From Iodobacter sp. BJB302 (GTDB lineage: Bacteria > Pseudomonadota > Gammaproteobacteria > Burkholderiales > Chitinibacteraceae): a stretch of DNA of 64,000 bases. The position numbers and the translations under genes are program-made. The notes under the pieces are model-generated. The model was given only the letters and a program-made list of their open reading frames with translations, did no database searches and had not been told where the DNA came from. Positions 34,249-42,855 of the stretch are shown here, piece by piece. Position 1 is the stretch's first letter, and the number at the start of each line of letters is the position of its first letter. Location of the stretch: contig NZ_PDZG01000001.1 in assembly GCF_002735645.1 (NCBI RefSeq), positions 102,977 through 166,976 on the forward strand, read 5' to 3'.

Positions 34249-35401
34249 AGAATTCTCCAGCATCAGTAAAGCGCAGTGTAACACGCAAATCGTCTCCAAC
34301 AAGGCGGCGCTCTACTACCTTAGCTTGTAGCTTGTGGTTTAGGTCAGTTAAATCAAGCGTGGCCATGCCTTTAGCCGTATCGCCAATCAGTACCGGTGCC
34401 TGATAAAGCAGCATTTCATCCACCAAACCCGCTTGAAACAGCGCACCAACCAGCGTCCCGCCCGCCTCAGCCGTGACTTGATTGCAGCCCCTGCGGCCTA
34501 ATTCATTCAGTAAGGCGGCTAAGTCTACCCGCCCATGTGCATCGGCCAGAATCAACACTTCTGCCCCTGCGACCTCTAAAGCCTGACGCTTTGCTGCGTT
34601 ATCCTGAGCGCCAACAATCAACACCCCCGGCTGATTAAATAACTTTGCATCGGGAGGGGTTCTCAGCTGGCTGTCTACCACCACACGCAGTGGCTGCCGC
34701 CCGACAGCGAATTCTCGCACCGTCAGCTGCGGATCATCCGCTAACACGGTGCCCACGCCAGTGAGCATGGCGCAGGATCGGGCGCGTAGTTTTTGCACAT
34801 CAGACCTTGCCGCAGGGCCGGTAATCCACTGTGATTGCCCGTTAGCCAGCGCCGTACGGCCATCCAGGCTGGCACCCATTTTGACCGTCAGCCAGGGACG
34901 GGATCGCACCATGCGGCTGATAAAACCTTTGTGATGCTCCAGCGCATCAGCGTGTAAAACACCCGATTTCACCGTAACACCCGCAGCAGCCAGGCGCGCC
35001 AAACCTTGCCCCGCCACCAGCGGATTAGGATCGGTCAGTGCCGCGACAACGCGCACTACGCCTGCTTTCAGCAGGGCATCGGCGCAAGGCGGTGTACGGC
35101 CATGGTGACTGCAAGGCTCCAGTGTTACGTAAGCGGTAGCGCCGCGGGCCAGATCACCCGCCACACTCAGAGCCATCACCTCGGCATGTGCACCCGCCAC
35201 ACTCAGAGCCATCACCTCGGCATGTGCACCGGGCGCGCCTTTTACCACACCGCCACCGGATGGCTGACTAAAACCCGCGCCAACCACCACGCCCTCTTTC
35301 ACCAAAACGCAGCCCACAGAAGGGTTAGGCGAAGCGCTATTTTGCCCCAAAGCGGCTTGCTGCAAAGCCAGCGGCATGTATTGATGATCAATCGCGTTCA
35401 T
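34238..35401 (-). CDS. ribD: Bifunctional pyrimidine deaminase/reductase RibD with internal 36-bp duplication
   Basis: The N-terminal deaminase and C-terminal reductase act consecutively in riboflavin synthesis. The deaminase zinc site is HAE plus LEPCSHHGRTPPC (residues 94-106). The HAE segment occurs twice, at residues 60-62 and 72-74, because a 36-bp unit is duplicated in frame. HAE 72 has the same spacing to the PC motif as the E. coli enzyme, so that copy probably binds zinc, and the first forms a 12-residue insertion. The reductase domain starts near residue 155 (VKMGASLDGRTALA). ATG 35401 is preceded by AGGAAG; the start at 35470 would lie within a repeat. 387 residues. Confidence 0.93.
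   Translation of the reverse strand: MNAIDHQYMPLALQQAALGQNSASPNPSVGCVLVKEGVVVGAGFSQPSGGGVVKGAPGAHAEVMALSVAGAHAEVMALSVAGDLARGATAYVTLEPCSHHGRTPPCADALLKAGVVRVVAALTDPNPLVAGQGLARLAAAGVTVKSGVLHADALEHHKGFISRMVRSRPWLTVKMGASLDGRTALANGQSQWITGPAARSDVQKLRARSCAMLTGVGTVLADDPQLTVREFAVGRQPLRVVVDSQLRTPPDAKLFNQPGVLIVGAQDNAAKRQALEVAGAEVLILADAHGRVDLAALLNELGRRGCNQVTAEAGGTLVGALFQAGLVDEMLLYQAPVLIGDTAKGMATLDLTDLNHKLQAKVVERRLVGDDLRVTLRFTDAGEFYVG
35155..35226. repeat. Perfect 36-bp tandem duplication inside ribD
   Basis: Unit 1 at 35155-35190 and unit 2 at 35191-35226 are identical, beginning CACCCGCCACACTCAGAGC. A partial third start (CACC) follows. On the minus strand the unit encodes about 12 residues containing HAEVMALSV. 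It is the only perfect tandem repeat of this size that I see in the window. Confidence 0.97.
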
Positions 35402-35434
35402 TAGCTTCCTAAGCACGAGCACAGGCATAACAAA

Positions 35435-35555
35435 ACCCACATCTTGAACCACAGAGGAAAAGGAGGACACAGAGTTTCACAGAGAAAACCAAACTTGGAC
35501 TTTCTCTGTGAAACTCTGTGCTCTCGGTGTTCTCTGTGGTTCAAGATTTTGCAAG
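35435..35555. repeat. Imperfect-palindrome intergenic repeat, copy 5
   Basis: Nearly perfect palindrome: ATCTTGAACCACAGAGG on the left pairs with TCTCTGTGGTTCAAGAT on the right, and inner arms TTTCACAGAGAAA and TTTCTCTGTGAAA pair with a short loop. It lies upstream of ribD, between ribD and nrdR. This copy is the best preserved. Confidence 0.87.
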
Positions 35556-35593
35556 CGAAAATAAACTTTGAAGGTTAAACATACAGAGGTGTT

Positions 35594-36046
35594 TTATTCC
35601 TTACTCACTTCCCGGATCACATCGCGAAAATCGTCAACGTCTTGGAAGGAGCGGTATACGGAGGCAAAGCGGATATAGGCTACTTTATCGAGCTTGGCGA
35701 GTTCAGACATCACCATTTCGCCGATCTGGCGGCTCATGATTTCTCTGTCGCCCAGCGACAAGGCTTTTTGAATAATTCGAAGAATAGCGTCGTCCACCAG
35801 GGGCGTGGGCACCGGGCGTTTATGCAGGGCGCGCTCAAAGCTGGTACGGATTTTTTCACGATCAAAGCCAGCACGCTGACCATTTTGTTTCACCACCTGC
35901 GGCAAGCGAACTTCGGCCGTTTCAAAGGTGGTAAAGCGTTTATCACAAACAGGACAACGACGGCGACGGCGAACCAGATCGCCATCATCAGATACACGCG
36001 AGTCAGCAACCAGCGTATCAGGAGAACCACAGAAGGGGCACTTCAT
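35594..36046 (-). CDS. nrdR: Transcriptional repressor NrdR
   Basis: Nucleotide-sensing repressor of ribonucleotide reductase genes. The 150 residues begin [17 protein letters not shown], with a zinc ribbon completed by [16 protein letters not shown], and the ATP-cone domain follows ([20 protein letters not shown] at about residue 50, then the helical segment with [11 protein letters not shown]). ATG 36046 gives the canonical zinc-ribbon start; in-frame sequence up to 36130 has no homology. No nrd genes are in this window. It lies between glyA and ribD, a common proteobacterial order. Confidence 0.97.
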   Translation of the reverse strand: MKCPFCGSPDTLVADSRVSDDGDLVRRRRRCPVCDKRFTTFETAEVRLPQVVKQNGQRAGFDREKIRTSFERALHKRPVPTPLVDDAILRIIQKALSLGDREIMSRQIGEMVMSELAKLDKVAYIRFASVYRSFQDVDDFRDVIREVSKE

Positions 36047-36092
36047 CACAACCCCGCAAAGAACAGGAAAAATTCTAAAAAGCGTTAACCTT

Positions 36093-36210
36093 AAAAAGAT
36101 CTGCAGACACCAAGAGCGGGGAGAGCACAAAGCACACGGAGAAAAACATAAAAAGGTATTTCTCTGTGTGCTTCATTTACTCTGAGTGCTCTGTATCTGC
36201 AGAACTTTTA
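36093..36210. repeat. Imperfect-palindrome intergenic repeat, copy 6
   Basis: AGATCTGCAGACACCAAGAG on the left pairs with CTCTGTATCTGCAGAACT on the right; the middle has CACACGGAGAAA and TTTCTCTGTGTGC. It lies between glyA and nrdR. The outer arms with CTGCAGA are closest to those of copy 2. Confidence 0.82.
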
Positions 36211-36223
36211 TTTCACCGGCCTA

Positions 36224-37471
36224 TTAAGCGCCGTAAACCGGGAAGCGTGCTGTCAGTTCTTTTACTTTTACTGCAACGGCAGCGATATTTGCTTCGTCAT
36301 GCGGATTATCCAGCACATCTGCAATCAGATTAGCCACCTGCACCGCTTCTGCTTCTTTGAAACCACGAGTCGTGATCGCTGGGGAGCCGATACGGATACC
36401 GGAAGTTACAAACGGGCTTTCCGGGTCATTTGGGATGGCGTTTTTGTTTACAGTGATGTGCGCAAGGCCAAGCAGCGCATCAGCAGCCTTACCGGTTAAG
36501 CCTTTAGAGCGCAGATCAACCAAGAACACATGCGATTCGGTACGGCCAGAAATCACACGCAGACCACGCTCGATCAGGGCAGCAGCCATGGCTTGTGCGT
36601 TTTTCAGCACTTGCTCCTGGTATGTTTTGAATTCTGGTGTTGCCACTTCTTTAAATGCCACAGCCTTAGCTGCAATTACGTGCATTAAAGGGCCGCCTTG
36701 CAGCGTTGGGAACACATTCGAATTGATCGATTTTTCGAATTCGGCCTTAGCCAGAATCAGACCACCACGCGGGCCGCGCAGTGTTTTATGCGTTGTGGAT
36801 GTTACAAAGTGAGCGTGTGGCACTGGGTTTGGATACACACCCGCGGCGATCAGGCCGGCGTAATGCGCCATATCCACCATAAAGTAAGCACCAACCTTGT
36901 CGGCGATTTCACGCATACGTGCCCAGTCAAAGCGCAGCGCGTAGGCTGAAGCACCACCGATCAGAAGCTTAGGCTTGGTTTCAAGCGCTACGCGTTCCAT
37001 ATCGTCGTAATCAATTTCTTCGTTTTCATTCAGGCCGTAAGCCACGATATTGAAAAGCTTACCGGAAAGATTAGCTGGCGAGCCGTGTGTCAGGTGACCA
37101 CCGTGACCCAGATTCATACCCATAACGGTATCACCCGGCTTCAGGATAGAGAAATACACGGCCTGGTTGGCTTGCGAGCCGGAATGCGGTTGCACATTGG
37201 CGTACTCTGCGCCAAACAGTGCTTTCACGCGATCAATCGCCAACTGTTCAACGGTATCAACAAATTCACAACCACCATAAAAACGCTTGCCAGGATAACC
37301 TTCGGCGTATTTATTGGTCAGTTGCGAGCCCTGAGCTTCCATCACCGCTGGGCTGGTGTAGTTTTCTGACGCGATCAGCTCGATATGCTCATGCTGGCGA
37401 ACAACTTCACCTGCAATGGCAGCGGCTAAATCAGGATCGTATTGGGCGATAGTGGCGGACTTGGAGAACAT
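36224..37471 (-). CDS. glyA: Serine hydroxymethyltransferase
   Basis: Interconverts serine and glycine with tetrahydrofolate, the main one-carbon source of the cell. The 415 residues show [52 protein letters not shown], and [17 protein letters not shown], whose Lys binds PLP. Length and motif spacing are normal. It heads the glyA-nrdR-ribD unit, although repeats lie between the genes, and nrdR may have an independent promoter. Confidence 0.98.
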   Translation of the reverse strand: MFSKSATIAQYDPDLAAAIAGEVVRQHEHIELIASENYTSPAVMEAQGSQLTNKYAEGYPGKRFYGGCEFVDTVEQLAIDRVKALFGAEYANVQPHSGSQANQAVYFSILKPGDTVMGMNLGHGGHLTHGSPANLSGKLFNIVAYGLNENEEIDYDDMERVALETKPKLLIGGASAYALRFDWARMREIADKVGAYFMVDMAHYAGLIAAGVYPNPVPHAHFVTSTTHKTLRGPRGGLILAKAEFEKSINSNVFPTLQGGPLMHVIAAKAVAFKEVATPEFKTYQEQVLKNAQAMAAALIERGLRVISGRTESHVFLVDLRSKGLTGKAADALLGLAHITVNKNAIPNDPESPFVTSGIRIGSPAITTRGFKEAEAVQVANLIADVLDNPHDEANIAAVAVKVKELTARFPVYGA

Positions 37472-37577
37472 AGAGTTGGCGCTTCCGTAAGTCGGTTGGG
37501 AATAGGGAATGCGCAGGATTCTACCACGGACGGGGCCTTTTCCAATTGAGGAATTCGTGATTAATCATGATCTCCTT

Positions 37578-39257
37578 TCATAGCTTATTTCTGGCTTGCT
37601 TTTTTTTACGCCAGCTCGCTTTAATCGTTTTAAATTTATCAGAAAAATCCATGCGATCATCTGACATAAAGTCTAAAAACTCTGAAAGCATTCTTGATTT
37701 CATCAGGGAATACATCGTCAGCGCAGAAATAGGGATAAATGTGGCGAAGAAATAAAGTAGTCGCAGCCACGTTGCGTCATGTGATAAATCAAACAGATTC
37801 ATCCCTAAAAACCCCGTCACGGTTGTGCCAACCAACCCCAGAATGGTCACCACTGTCAGGCGTACCACGGTATCGGCCTGACGGCGCAAATCGTCGTTTT
37901 CCAGATATTGGCTCATGCTGTGAATGGATTCCCTCACTTCATCAAACAGAGCCTCTGTACCCAAATGGCGGCGTGCCATATGAAAAATCTGATCGGCCAC
38001 CACCTGATTAGATATCTCGCAAAACCAGTAGCGCTGGGTAAAGCGTAAAAACACCTCCTGTAAAACGCGTATCCCGCGCTTAAACCGCCGCGCCGAGCTG
38101 ACATCGCCAATTTGCAGCCGCGACAACGCCACCGCCAGCCGGTCAGAAAAAATCAGCAGCGCAGCTTTATGAAAATGCGCAATCATCATCAGCAAGAAAT
38201 ACTGATGCCTGAACTGCCCTAATGCGCCCGTATAGGGATCACTAAAAAAACCATGCCCGTACTTACCCACCAGCACAAAAGCATGACCATCGCACATCAT
38301 GCGGGTAGACGATGCATCGTGGCGGCGCTCTGGCACCCAGAAGCGGTCATAACAGCAGCTCGCTTCAAATTCCTGAAACACCTTGGGCGTGTAAGGTAAA
38401 TCGCCTCCTTGCGAAGGCCGTGTCACCATGCCAAGGCGGTAAAAATCTTCATCCCTTAAATCAAACGGATCATCAAAAGCCAGATAGGCCATTAAGGGCA
38501 TGCGGTGATATTCAATTTGCCGGTAGCGCAGCTCGCCCAATTCAGTGGAATGGTGCAAAACCAAAGGGCGCAACAACGCATCCCAGTGGTTGGCCATCGG
38601 TGCCGCCCTGAACTCGCCAACATGGGATAAAAATTTGGATTTATGGTCGTAATCAGATGCGGCAATCACGCCGCCCTTTACATCCAGCCATTTCACCTGC
38701 TGCAGGCAGCTGGCCGCGGTTTTGTCTTCGTCCCATTGCGCAGGAAAAGCGCGGCCAAAGCGAAATAATGTGTCCTGAGCCCGTTGCAAGGGCACATTAT
38801 CGGCAAGGATTTCAAACGCCAGAATAACGATATCGATATCGTAAAAAAAATACAGATCGATATGCGCCACTTTAAAATCCTGCCGCGTGCCGTCTTTGTA
38901 ATGCATACGCACCGTACAGATATCGTGCCGCCTGAACACATGCAGCGGCGAGCCGCCATAGCCATCCGCGCCGCCCCCCGCCTCAGCGGCACCTTCCCCG
39001 TACAAAAAGCGCTGCACATAGGGCAGAAAAGTGACAAATTCCCGGTAATGGCGCTCCTGAAAAGCCAGCGGATCCATATCAAACACCGAAGGCCGCATCT
39101 GCCATGGTGAATCTTCAGCCGTCAGCTCTTTCATCAGCTCCCAATGCCGCCCCATTACTGCGCCGCTGCCCACAGGCTGCACTAGGGGCATTAACTGCAA
39201 GGGCCAGATCAGAATCTGCCTGAAGTGACGAACCATGGTTTCTGCTGCATCCGCCAT
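37578..39257 (-). CDS. CorA-like membrane protein with large N-terminal domain
   Basis: A 559-residue protein whose last ~80 residues look like the pore of CorA magnesium channels. TM1 holds TVVTILGLVGTTVTGFLGMN with the GMN selectivity motif (GMNLF), and TM2 is WLRLLYFFATFIPISALTMY. About 470 residues precede TM1, roughly twice the length of ordinary CorA, including the stretch HHSTELGELRYRQIEYHRMPL. Several acidic and aromatic clusters suggest a regulatory cytoplasmic domain. ATG 39257 lies eight bases past AAGGAGG; upstream in-frame sequence is not needed. Divalent cation transport is likely, the ion is not known. Confidence 0.75.
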   Translation of the reverse strand: MADAAETMVRHFRQILIWPLQLMPLVQPVGSGAVMGRHWELMKELTAEDSPWQMRPSVFDMDPLAFQERHYREFVTFLPYVQRFLYGEGAAEAGGGADGYGGSPLHVFRRHDICTVRMHYKDGTRQDFKVAHIDLYFFYDIDIVILAFEILADNVPLQRAQDTLFRFGRAFPAQWDEDKTAASCLQQVKWLDVKGGVIAASDYDHKSKFLSHVGEFRAAPMANHWDALLRPLVLHHSTELGELRYRQIEYHRMPLMAYLAFDDPFDLRDEDFYRLGMVTRPSQGGDLPYTPKVFQEFEASCCYDRFWVPERRHDASSTRMMCDGHAFVLVGKYGHGFFSDPYTGALGQFRHQYFLLMMIAHFHKAALLIFSDRLAVALSRLQIGDVSSARRFKRGIRVLQEVFLRFTQRYWFCEISNQVVADQIFHMARRHLGTEALFDEVRESIHSMSQYLENDDLRRQADTVVRLTVVTILGLVGTTVTGFLGMNLFDLSHDATWLRLLYFFATFIPISALTMYSLMKSRMLSEFLDFMSDDRMDFSDKFKTIKASWRKKKQARNKL

Positions 39258-39333
39258 TTCGACCTCCTTATTCTTCATTACGTCAGAATAGATCAAAGTC
39301 AGAAAATAATGAGCCGCAAAGGTGTAAGCAAAA

Positions 39334-39372
39334 AAAAGCCCTTGTTTACATCAAGTAAACAAGGGCTTTGGC
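39334..39372 (-). terminator. Rho-independent terminator of hpt
   Basis: AAAGCCCTTGTTTAC and GTAAACAAGGGCTTT form a 15-bp stem with a five-base loop, followed on the minus strand by a run of eight T. It begins about 25 bases past the hpt stop. Confidence 0.93.
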
Positions 39373-39395
39373 ATAAATCTCACCAGAATTACATT

Positions 39396-39950
39396 TTACA
39401 TACCATGAACAGCGTAAATCGCCAGCGTATTGCGCCAGTAGCCCTGGTAATCCATACCACAGCCAAACAGGAAGCGATCTTCAACTTGCAGACCAACGTA
39501 ATCAGCAGTGACACCCACCGCCTTACGATCATGTTTTTTATCAATCAGCACGGCAACGCGCACTTCTTTTGCGCCCTGCTCACGGCAGTATTCCAGGATG
39601 GCTGCCAGTGTATGGCCTTCATCCAGGATGTCATCCACGATAACAACAACGCGGCCCTTCATGCTTTCTTGCGGCTTTACTTTCCAATCCAGCACACCAC
39701 CGCTGGTTTCTTTACGATAACGCGTGGCGTGCATATAGGACACTTCAAGCGGAAAGCGTAAGCGTGGCAATAAGTGCCCTGACACAATCAAGCCACCATT
39801 CATAACGGTGTAAACAATCGGATTGGCATATTGCAAATCAGCCGTCATCGCCACAGCCATGCGATCCAGCGCAGCCAGTACTTCTGCCTCGCTGTGCAGG
39901 CAATCCGAGTTATCAATAATGGTTTGGGCTTCAGGGAGTTCTAGGGTCAC
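39396..39950 (-). CDS. hpt: Hypoxanthine-guanine phosphoribosyltransferase
   Basis: Converts hypoxanthine or guanine plus PRPP into IMP or GMP in purine salvage. The PRPP-binding loop VVVIVDDILDEGHTLAAIL is present (Asp-Asp pair), with MNGGLIVSGHLLPRL near the N-terminus and a lid segment DRFLFGCGMDYQGYWRN. I chose GTG 39950 because AAAAGG lies nine bases upstream; the TTG at 39980 would add ten residues. It lies downstream of apt and an NCS2 permease on the same strand, forming a purine salvage set. Confidence 0.93.
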   Translation of the reverse strand: MTLELPEAQTIIDNSDCLHSEAEVLAALDRMAVAMTADLQYANPIVYTVMNGGLIVSGHLLPRLRFPLEVSYMHATRYRKETSGGVLDWKVKPQESMKGRVVVIVDDILDEGHTLAAILEYCREQGAKEVRVAVLIDKKHDRKAVGVTADYVGLQVEDRFLFGCGMDYQGYWRNTLAIYAVHGM

Positions 39951-40029
39951 GATAGCGTACCTTTTCTTCAAGTCATTCAAATAAAAACGAGGGGGCCACT
40001 ACGCTGGCAGCGGCCTCCACTACACATCT

Positions 40030-40590
40030 TTAATGCCCGGCGTAATCGCACACGGTAAACAGAGGAATACCCTGCTCACGTACGATTTTTGATCCGCCCA
40101 GCTCTGGTAAATCAACAATGGCAGCAGCCTCTACAATGGTTGCGCCAAGGCGGTTTAACAGCTTCGCCGCAGCCACCATGGTGCCGCCCGTTGCCACCAG
40201 ATCATCAATTAACAATACGCGGTCGCCCTTTTTGCAGGCATCGGTATGAATCTCTACCGTGGCCGAGCCGTATTCCAGCTCGTATTCTTCTGCCACCGTT
40301 AAAAAGGGCAATTTGCCTTTTTTACGCACCGGCACAAAGCCGAGGTTTAATTCATAAGCCACCACTGCACCCAGAATAAAACCACGCGCATCCACGCCTG
40401 CCACCATGTCTAAATCCATATCCATATAACGATGGACAAAAATATCAACCAGAACACGGAAGGTTTTTTTATCTTGCAATAAAGGCGTGATGTCACGGAA
40501 CTGCACACCCGCCTGTGGCCAGTCCGGCACGGTGCGGATGCGATCGCGGATATAATCTGCGTAAGGTGGTTCTGCCTGCAATAAGCTCAT
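40030..40590 (-). CDS. apt: Adenine phosphoribosyltransferase
   Basis: Converts adenine and PRPP to AMP. The 186 residues show [18 protein letters not shown] at the start, [16 protein letters not shown], the PRPP loop [20 protein letters not shown], and ELGGSKIV. It begins with ATG 40590 (GGAAGAG upstream), 12 bases after the permease stop, and the AMP nucleosidase at the left edge of the window could supply its substrate. It is transcribed from the permease gene toward hpt. Confidence 0.97.
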   Translation of the reverse strand: MSLLQAEPPYADYIRDRIRTVPDWPQAGVQFRDITPLLQDKKTFRVLVDIFVHRYMDMDLDMVAGVDARGFILGAVVAYELNLGFVPVRKKGKLPFLTVAEEYELEYGSATVEIHTDACKKGDRVLLIDDLVATGGTMVAAAKLLNRLGATIVEAAAIVDLPELGGSKIVREQGIPLFTVCDYAGH

Positions 40591-40602
40591 CAAATCTCTT
40601 CC

Positions 40603-41895
40603 TTAACCAAACGCAGCAAATTTAACCAGCCACAGCGCGGTGATAATCAATACAGCAGGGCTTAAATCTTTATAGCGCCCGGCCAGCACTTTAATTGCGG
40701 CATAGCTGATAAAACCAAAGGCAATCCCGTCTGCAATCGAATAGGTAAATGGCATACCCACGGCGGTAATCACGGCAGGTGCAGCTTCGGTAATATCATC
40801 CCAGTCGATTTCTGCCAGGCCACGGGCCATCAGCACGGCCACATAGCAAAGCGCTGGCGCGGTTGCATAGGCTGGCACAGTACCTGCTAAAGGCGCCACA
40901 AACAGCGCGGCCAGAAACAATGCGGCAACCACAAGGCTGGTTAAACCAGTACGGCCACCTGCAGCCACACCAGCAGCTGATTCAACATAGGCAGTAACAC
41001 TTGAAGTACCCAAGGCCGCCCCTACCATAATGGCAGAAGAATCGGCGAACAGCGCTTTCTTTAAGCGTGGCAATTTGCCATCTTTATCCAGCAAACCCGA
41101 ACGATGGGATACACCGACTAAAGTACCTGTGGTATCAAACAAATCCACAAAGAAGAAAATAAACACAACACCCAGGAGGCCCGCATTCAGCGCGCCTTTA
41201 ATATCCATTTGCATAAAGGTCGGTGCAATCGATGGTGGCGGTGAAAACACGCCTTTGAATTCGGTTAAACCGAATAAAATCGATAACAGCGTTACACCCA
41301 ATACGCCAATAATGATTGCGCCTTTTACCTTGCGGTATTCAAGCGCCACAATTAAAAAGAAGCCAAATACAGCCAATAATGTGCTTGGCGCATGGATATC
41401 ACCCAATTGCACCATGGTCACTGGCGAAGCGGTAATCAGGCCTGCACTTTTCAAACCAATAATAGCCAGAAACAGCCCCACACCAGCAGAAATAGCCAGC
41501 TTTAATGAATGCGGAATCGCATTCACCAGCACTTCACGTAATTTAAACGAGGAAACCAGCACAAAAATCACGCCAGAAATAAACACCGCACCCAATGCAG
41601 TTTGCCATGGCACGCCCATGCCTTTCACCACAGCAAAAGTGAAGTACGCATTCAAACCCATGCCCGGTGCCAGTGCAATCGGGTAATTAGCCAAGAGCGC
41701 CATCACCGCTGTACCAAATGCAGCCGCCAGGCACGTCGCCACAAATACGGCATTAAAATCCATACCGGTTTGCGCCAAAATGGCCGGATTGACAAAAATA
41801 ATATAGGCCATGGTTAAAAACGTAGTAAAACCTGCAATCACTTCGGTTTTAACGCTAGTACCGTGTTCTTTTAGTTTGAACAATGCTTCGAGCAT
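40603..41895 (-). CDS. NCS2-family purine (adenine/guanine/hypoxanthine) permease
   Basis: A 430-residue membrane transporter of the AzgA-like/NCS2 family, about 12 hydrophobic segments. Typical motifs are TEVIAGFTTFLTMAYIIFVNP, ALAPGMGLNAYFTF and DLFDTTGTLVGVSHRSGL. It imports purine bases with protons. Its stop is 12 bases from apt. Position and family suggest uptake of adenine or hypoxanthine, but substrate specificity cannot be settled by sequence. Confidence 0.92.
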   Translation of the reverse strand: MLEALFKLKEHGTSVKTEVIAGFTTFLTMAYIIFVNPAILAQTGMDFNAVFVATCLAAAFGTAVMALLANYPIALAPGMGLNAYFTFAVVKGMGVPWQTALGAVFISGVIFVLVSSFKLREVLVNAIPHSLKLAISAGVGLFLAIIGLKSAGLITASPVTMVQLGDIHAPSTLLAVFGFFLIVALEYRKVKGAIIIGVLGVTLLSILFGLTEFKGVFSPPPSIAPTFMQMDIKGALNAGLLGVVFIFFFVDLFDTTGTLVGVSHRSGLLDKDGKLPRLKKALFADSSAIMVGAALGTSSVTAYVESAAGVAAGGRTGLTSLVVAALFLAALFVAPLAGTVPAYATAPALCYVAVLMARGLAEIDWDDITEAAPAVITAVGMPFTYSIADGIAFGFISYAAIKVLAGRYKDLSPAVLIITALWLVKFAAFG

Positions 41896-41992
41896 GAGCC
41901 CATTTCCCCGTTAGAAAAAACAAATAAGCCGGAGCCTGTTGTTATCTGAAAGAAAACAACAACAAACGCCGACTTTCACACGTTAAAAAAAA

Positions 41993-42562
41993 TCAACCAC
42001 CAACACCCAACAAAGCTAATACACCTAATAAGGCAAATACGGCAGCGGCTACAAAACGAACATAGCGCAGAATATGCATGCGGGCTGCAATCCACTTACC
42101 CACAAACACAGCAGGCACGTCAGCAATCATCATGCCCAGTGTGGTGCCCGCGATAACCGCCCACAAGGGCTGATATTTCAGCGCCAGCGCCACGGTGACA
42201 ACCTGTGTTTTATCGCCAATTTCGGCCAAAAAGAAGGCGACGGCTGTCGCTAAAAAGGCCCCGTAAGGTTTGATTTGTGCTTCTTCTTCGCCCATTTCAT
42301 CAGGCACCAGCGCCCAAGCGGCGATGGCCAAAAAGCCCAGGCCAATAATCCAGCGCAAAATAAGGGGGGAAATCATGCCTGCAACCTGCTGGCCAATCCA
42401 GCCAGCGGCAAAGTGATTGAGTACAGTCGCAACAAAGATACCCAGAATAATGGGCAGAGGACGTCGAAAACGTGCGGCAAGGATTAACGCAAGCAATTGC
42501 GTTTTATCGCCGATTTCGGCAACGGCGACAACGCCGGTAGAAATGAGAAAGGTATCAATCAT
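41993..42562 (-). CDS. mneA: UPF0016/TMEM165-GDT1 family manganese exporter
   Basis: A 189-residue membrane protein of six helices with the duplicated hydrophilic motif EIGDKTQ at about residues 17-23 and 112-118 (AEIGDKTQLLAL and AEIGDKTQVVTV). Family members export Mn2+ or Ca2+ in exchange for protons; the bacterial member MneA exports Mn2+. ATG 42562 begins MIDTFLISTG; the in-frame region upstream to 42613 lies in the leader. A yybP-ykoY riboswitch precedes it, which supports Mn2+ control and function. Confidence 0.92.
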   Translation of the reverse strand: MIDTFLISTGVVAVAEIGDKTQLLALILAARFRRPLPIILGIFVATVLNHFAAGWIGQQVAGMISPLILRWIIGLGFLAIAAWALVPDEMGEEEAQIKPYGAFLATAVAFFLAEIGDKTQVVTVALALKYQPLWAVIAGTTLGMMIADVPAVFVGKWIAARMHILRYVRFVAAAVFALLGVLALLGVGG

Positions 42563-42638
42563 CGAGTCGTGTTTCCGGGGCGGGCAGGATAGAGGTCGCG
42601 CAGCATTGCCCACCCCGGGAAATGCTGAACGAACCTCA
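42563..42638 (-). promoter_or_regulatory. Expression platform of the manganese riboswitch
   Basis: Between the aptamer and the mneA start the leader has CAGCATT / AATGCTG arms with CCGGGGTGGGC in the loop. That loop is complementary, with one G-U pair, to GCCCGCCCCGG next to the start. Only one of the two hairpins can form, so binding by the aptamer could change access to the ribosome site. Inferred from base pairing only. Confidence 0.5.
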
Positions 42639-42781
42639 GGTCTTGTCAGGCCGGCCTGCGTTCTGATGACAGAACACCTGCTCCAACCGAATACGCCATG
42701 AATCTATGGATTCAAGTATGTTGACGTATTCCCCGTAAAAGCTTTAAAAAGCCAATACAGGCGACTACTCCCCCGAAGACC
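42639..42781 (-). ncRNA. yybP-ykoY manganese riboswitch aptamer
   Basis: On the minus strand the leader begins GGUCUUCGGGGGAGUAG, has ACGUCAACAUACUUG in the middle and ends GACAAGACC. GGGGAGUAG and CAACAUACUU are the two conserved loops that bind Mn2+. GGUCUU (42781-42776) pairs with AAGACC (42644-42639) to close helix P1. About 143 nt. It switches on Mn exporter genes when Mn2+ is high. Confidence 0.93.
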
Positions 42782-42855
42782 AAAGCGCGGATTTTAACCA
42801 CCCCTTATGCATGCTGCAATCCCAGATTACAAAAACCGCCCCTGCACGATACTAT

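Noticed and set aside
35155..35226. CRISPR-type array
   Set aside because: Only two units with no spacer, inside a coding region; a tandem duplication.
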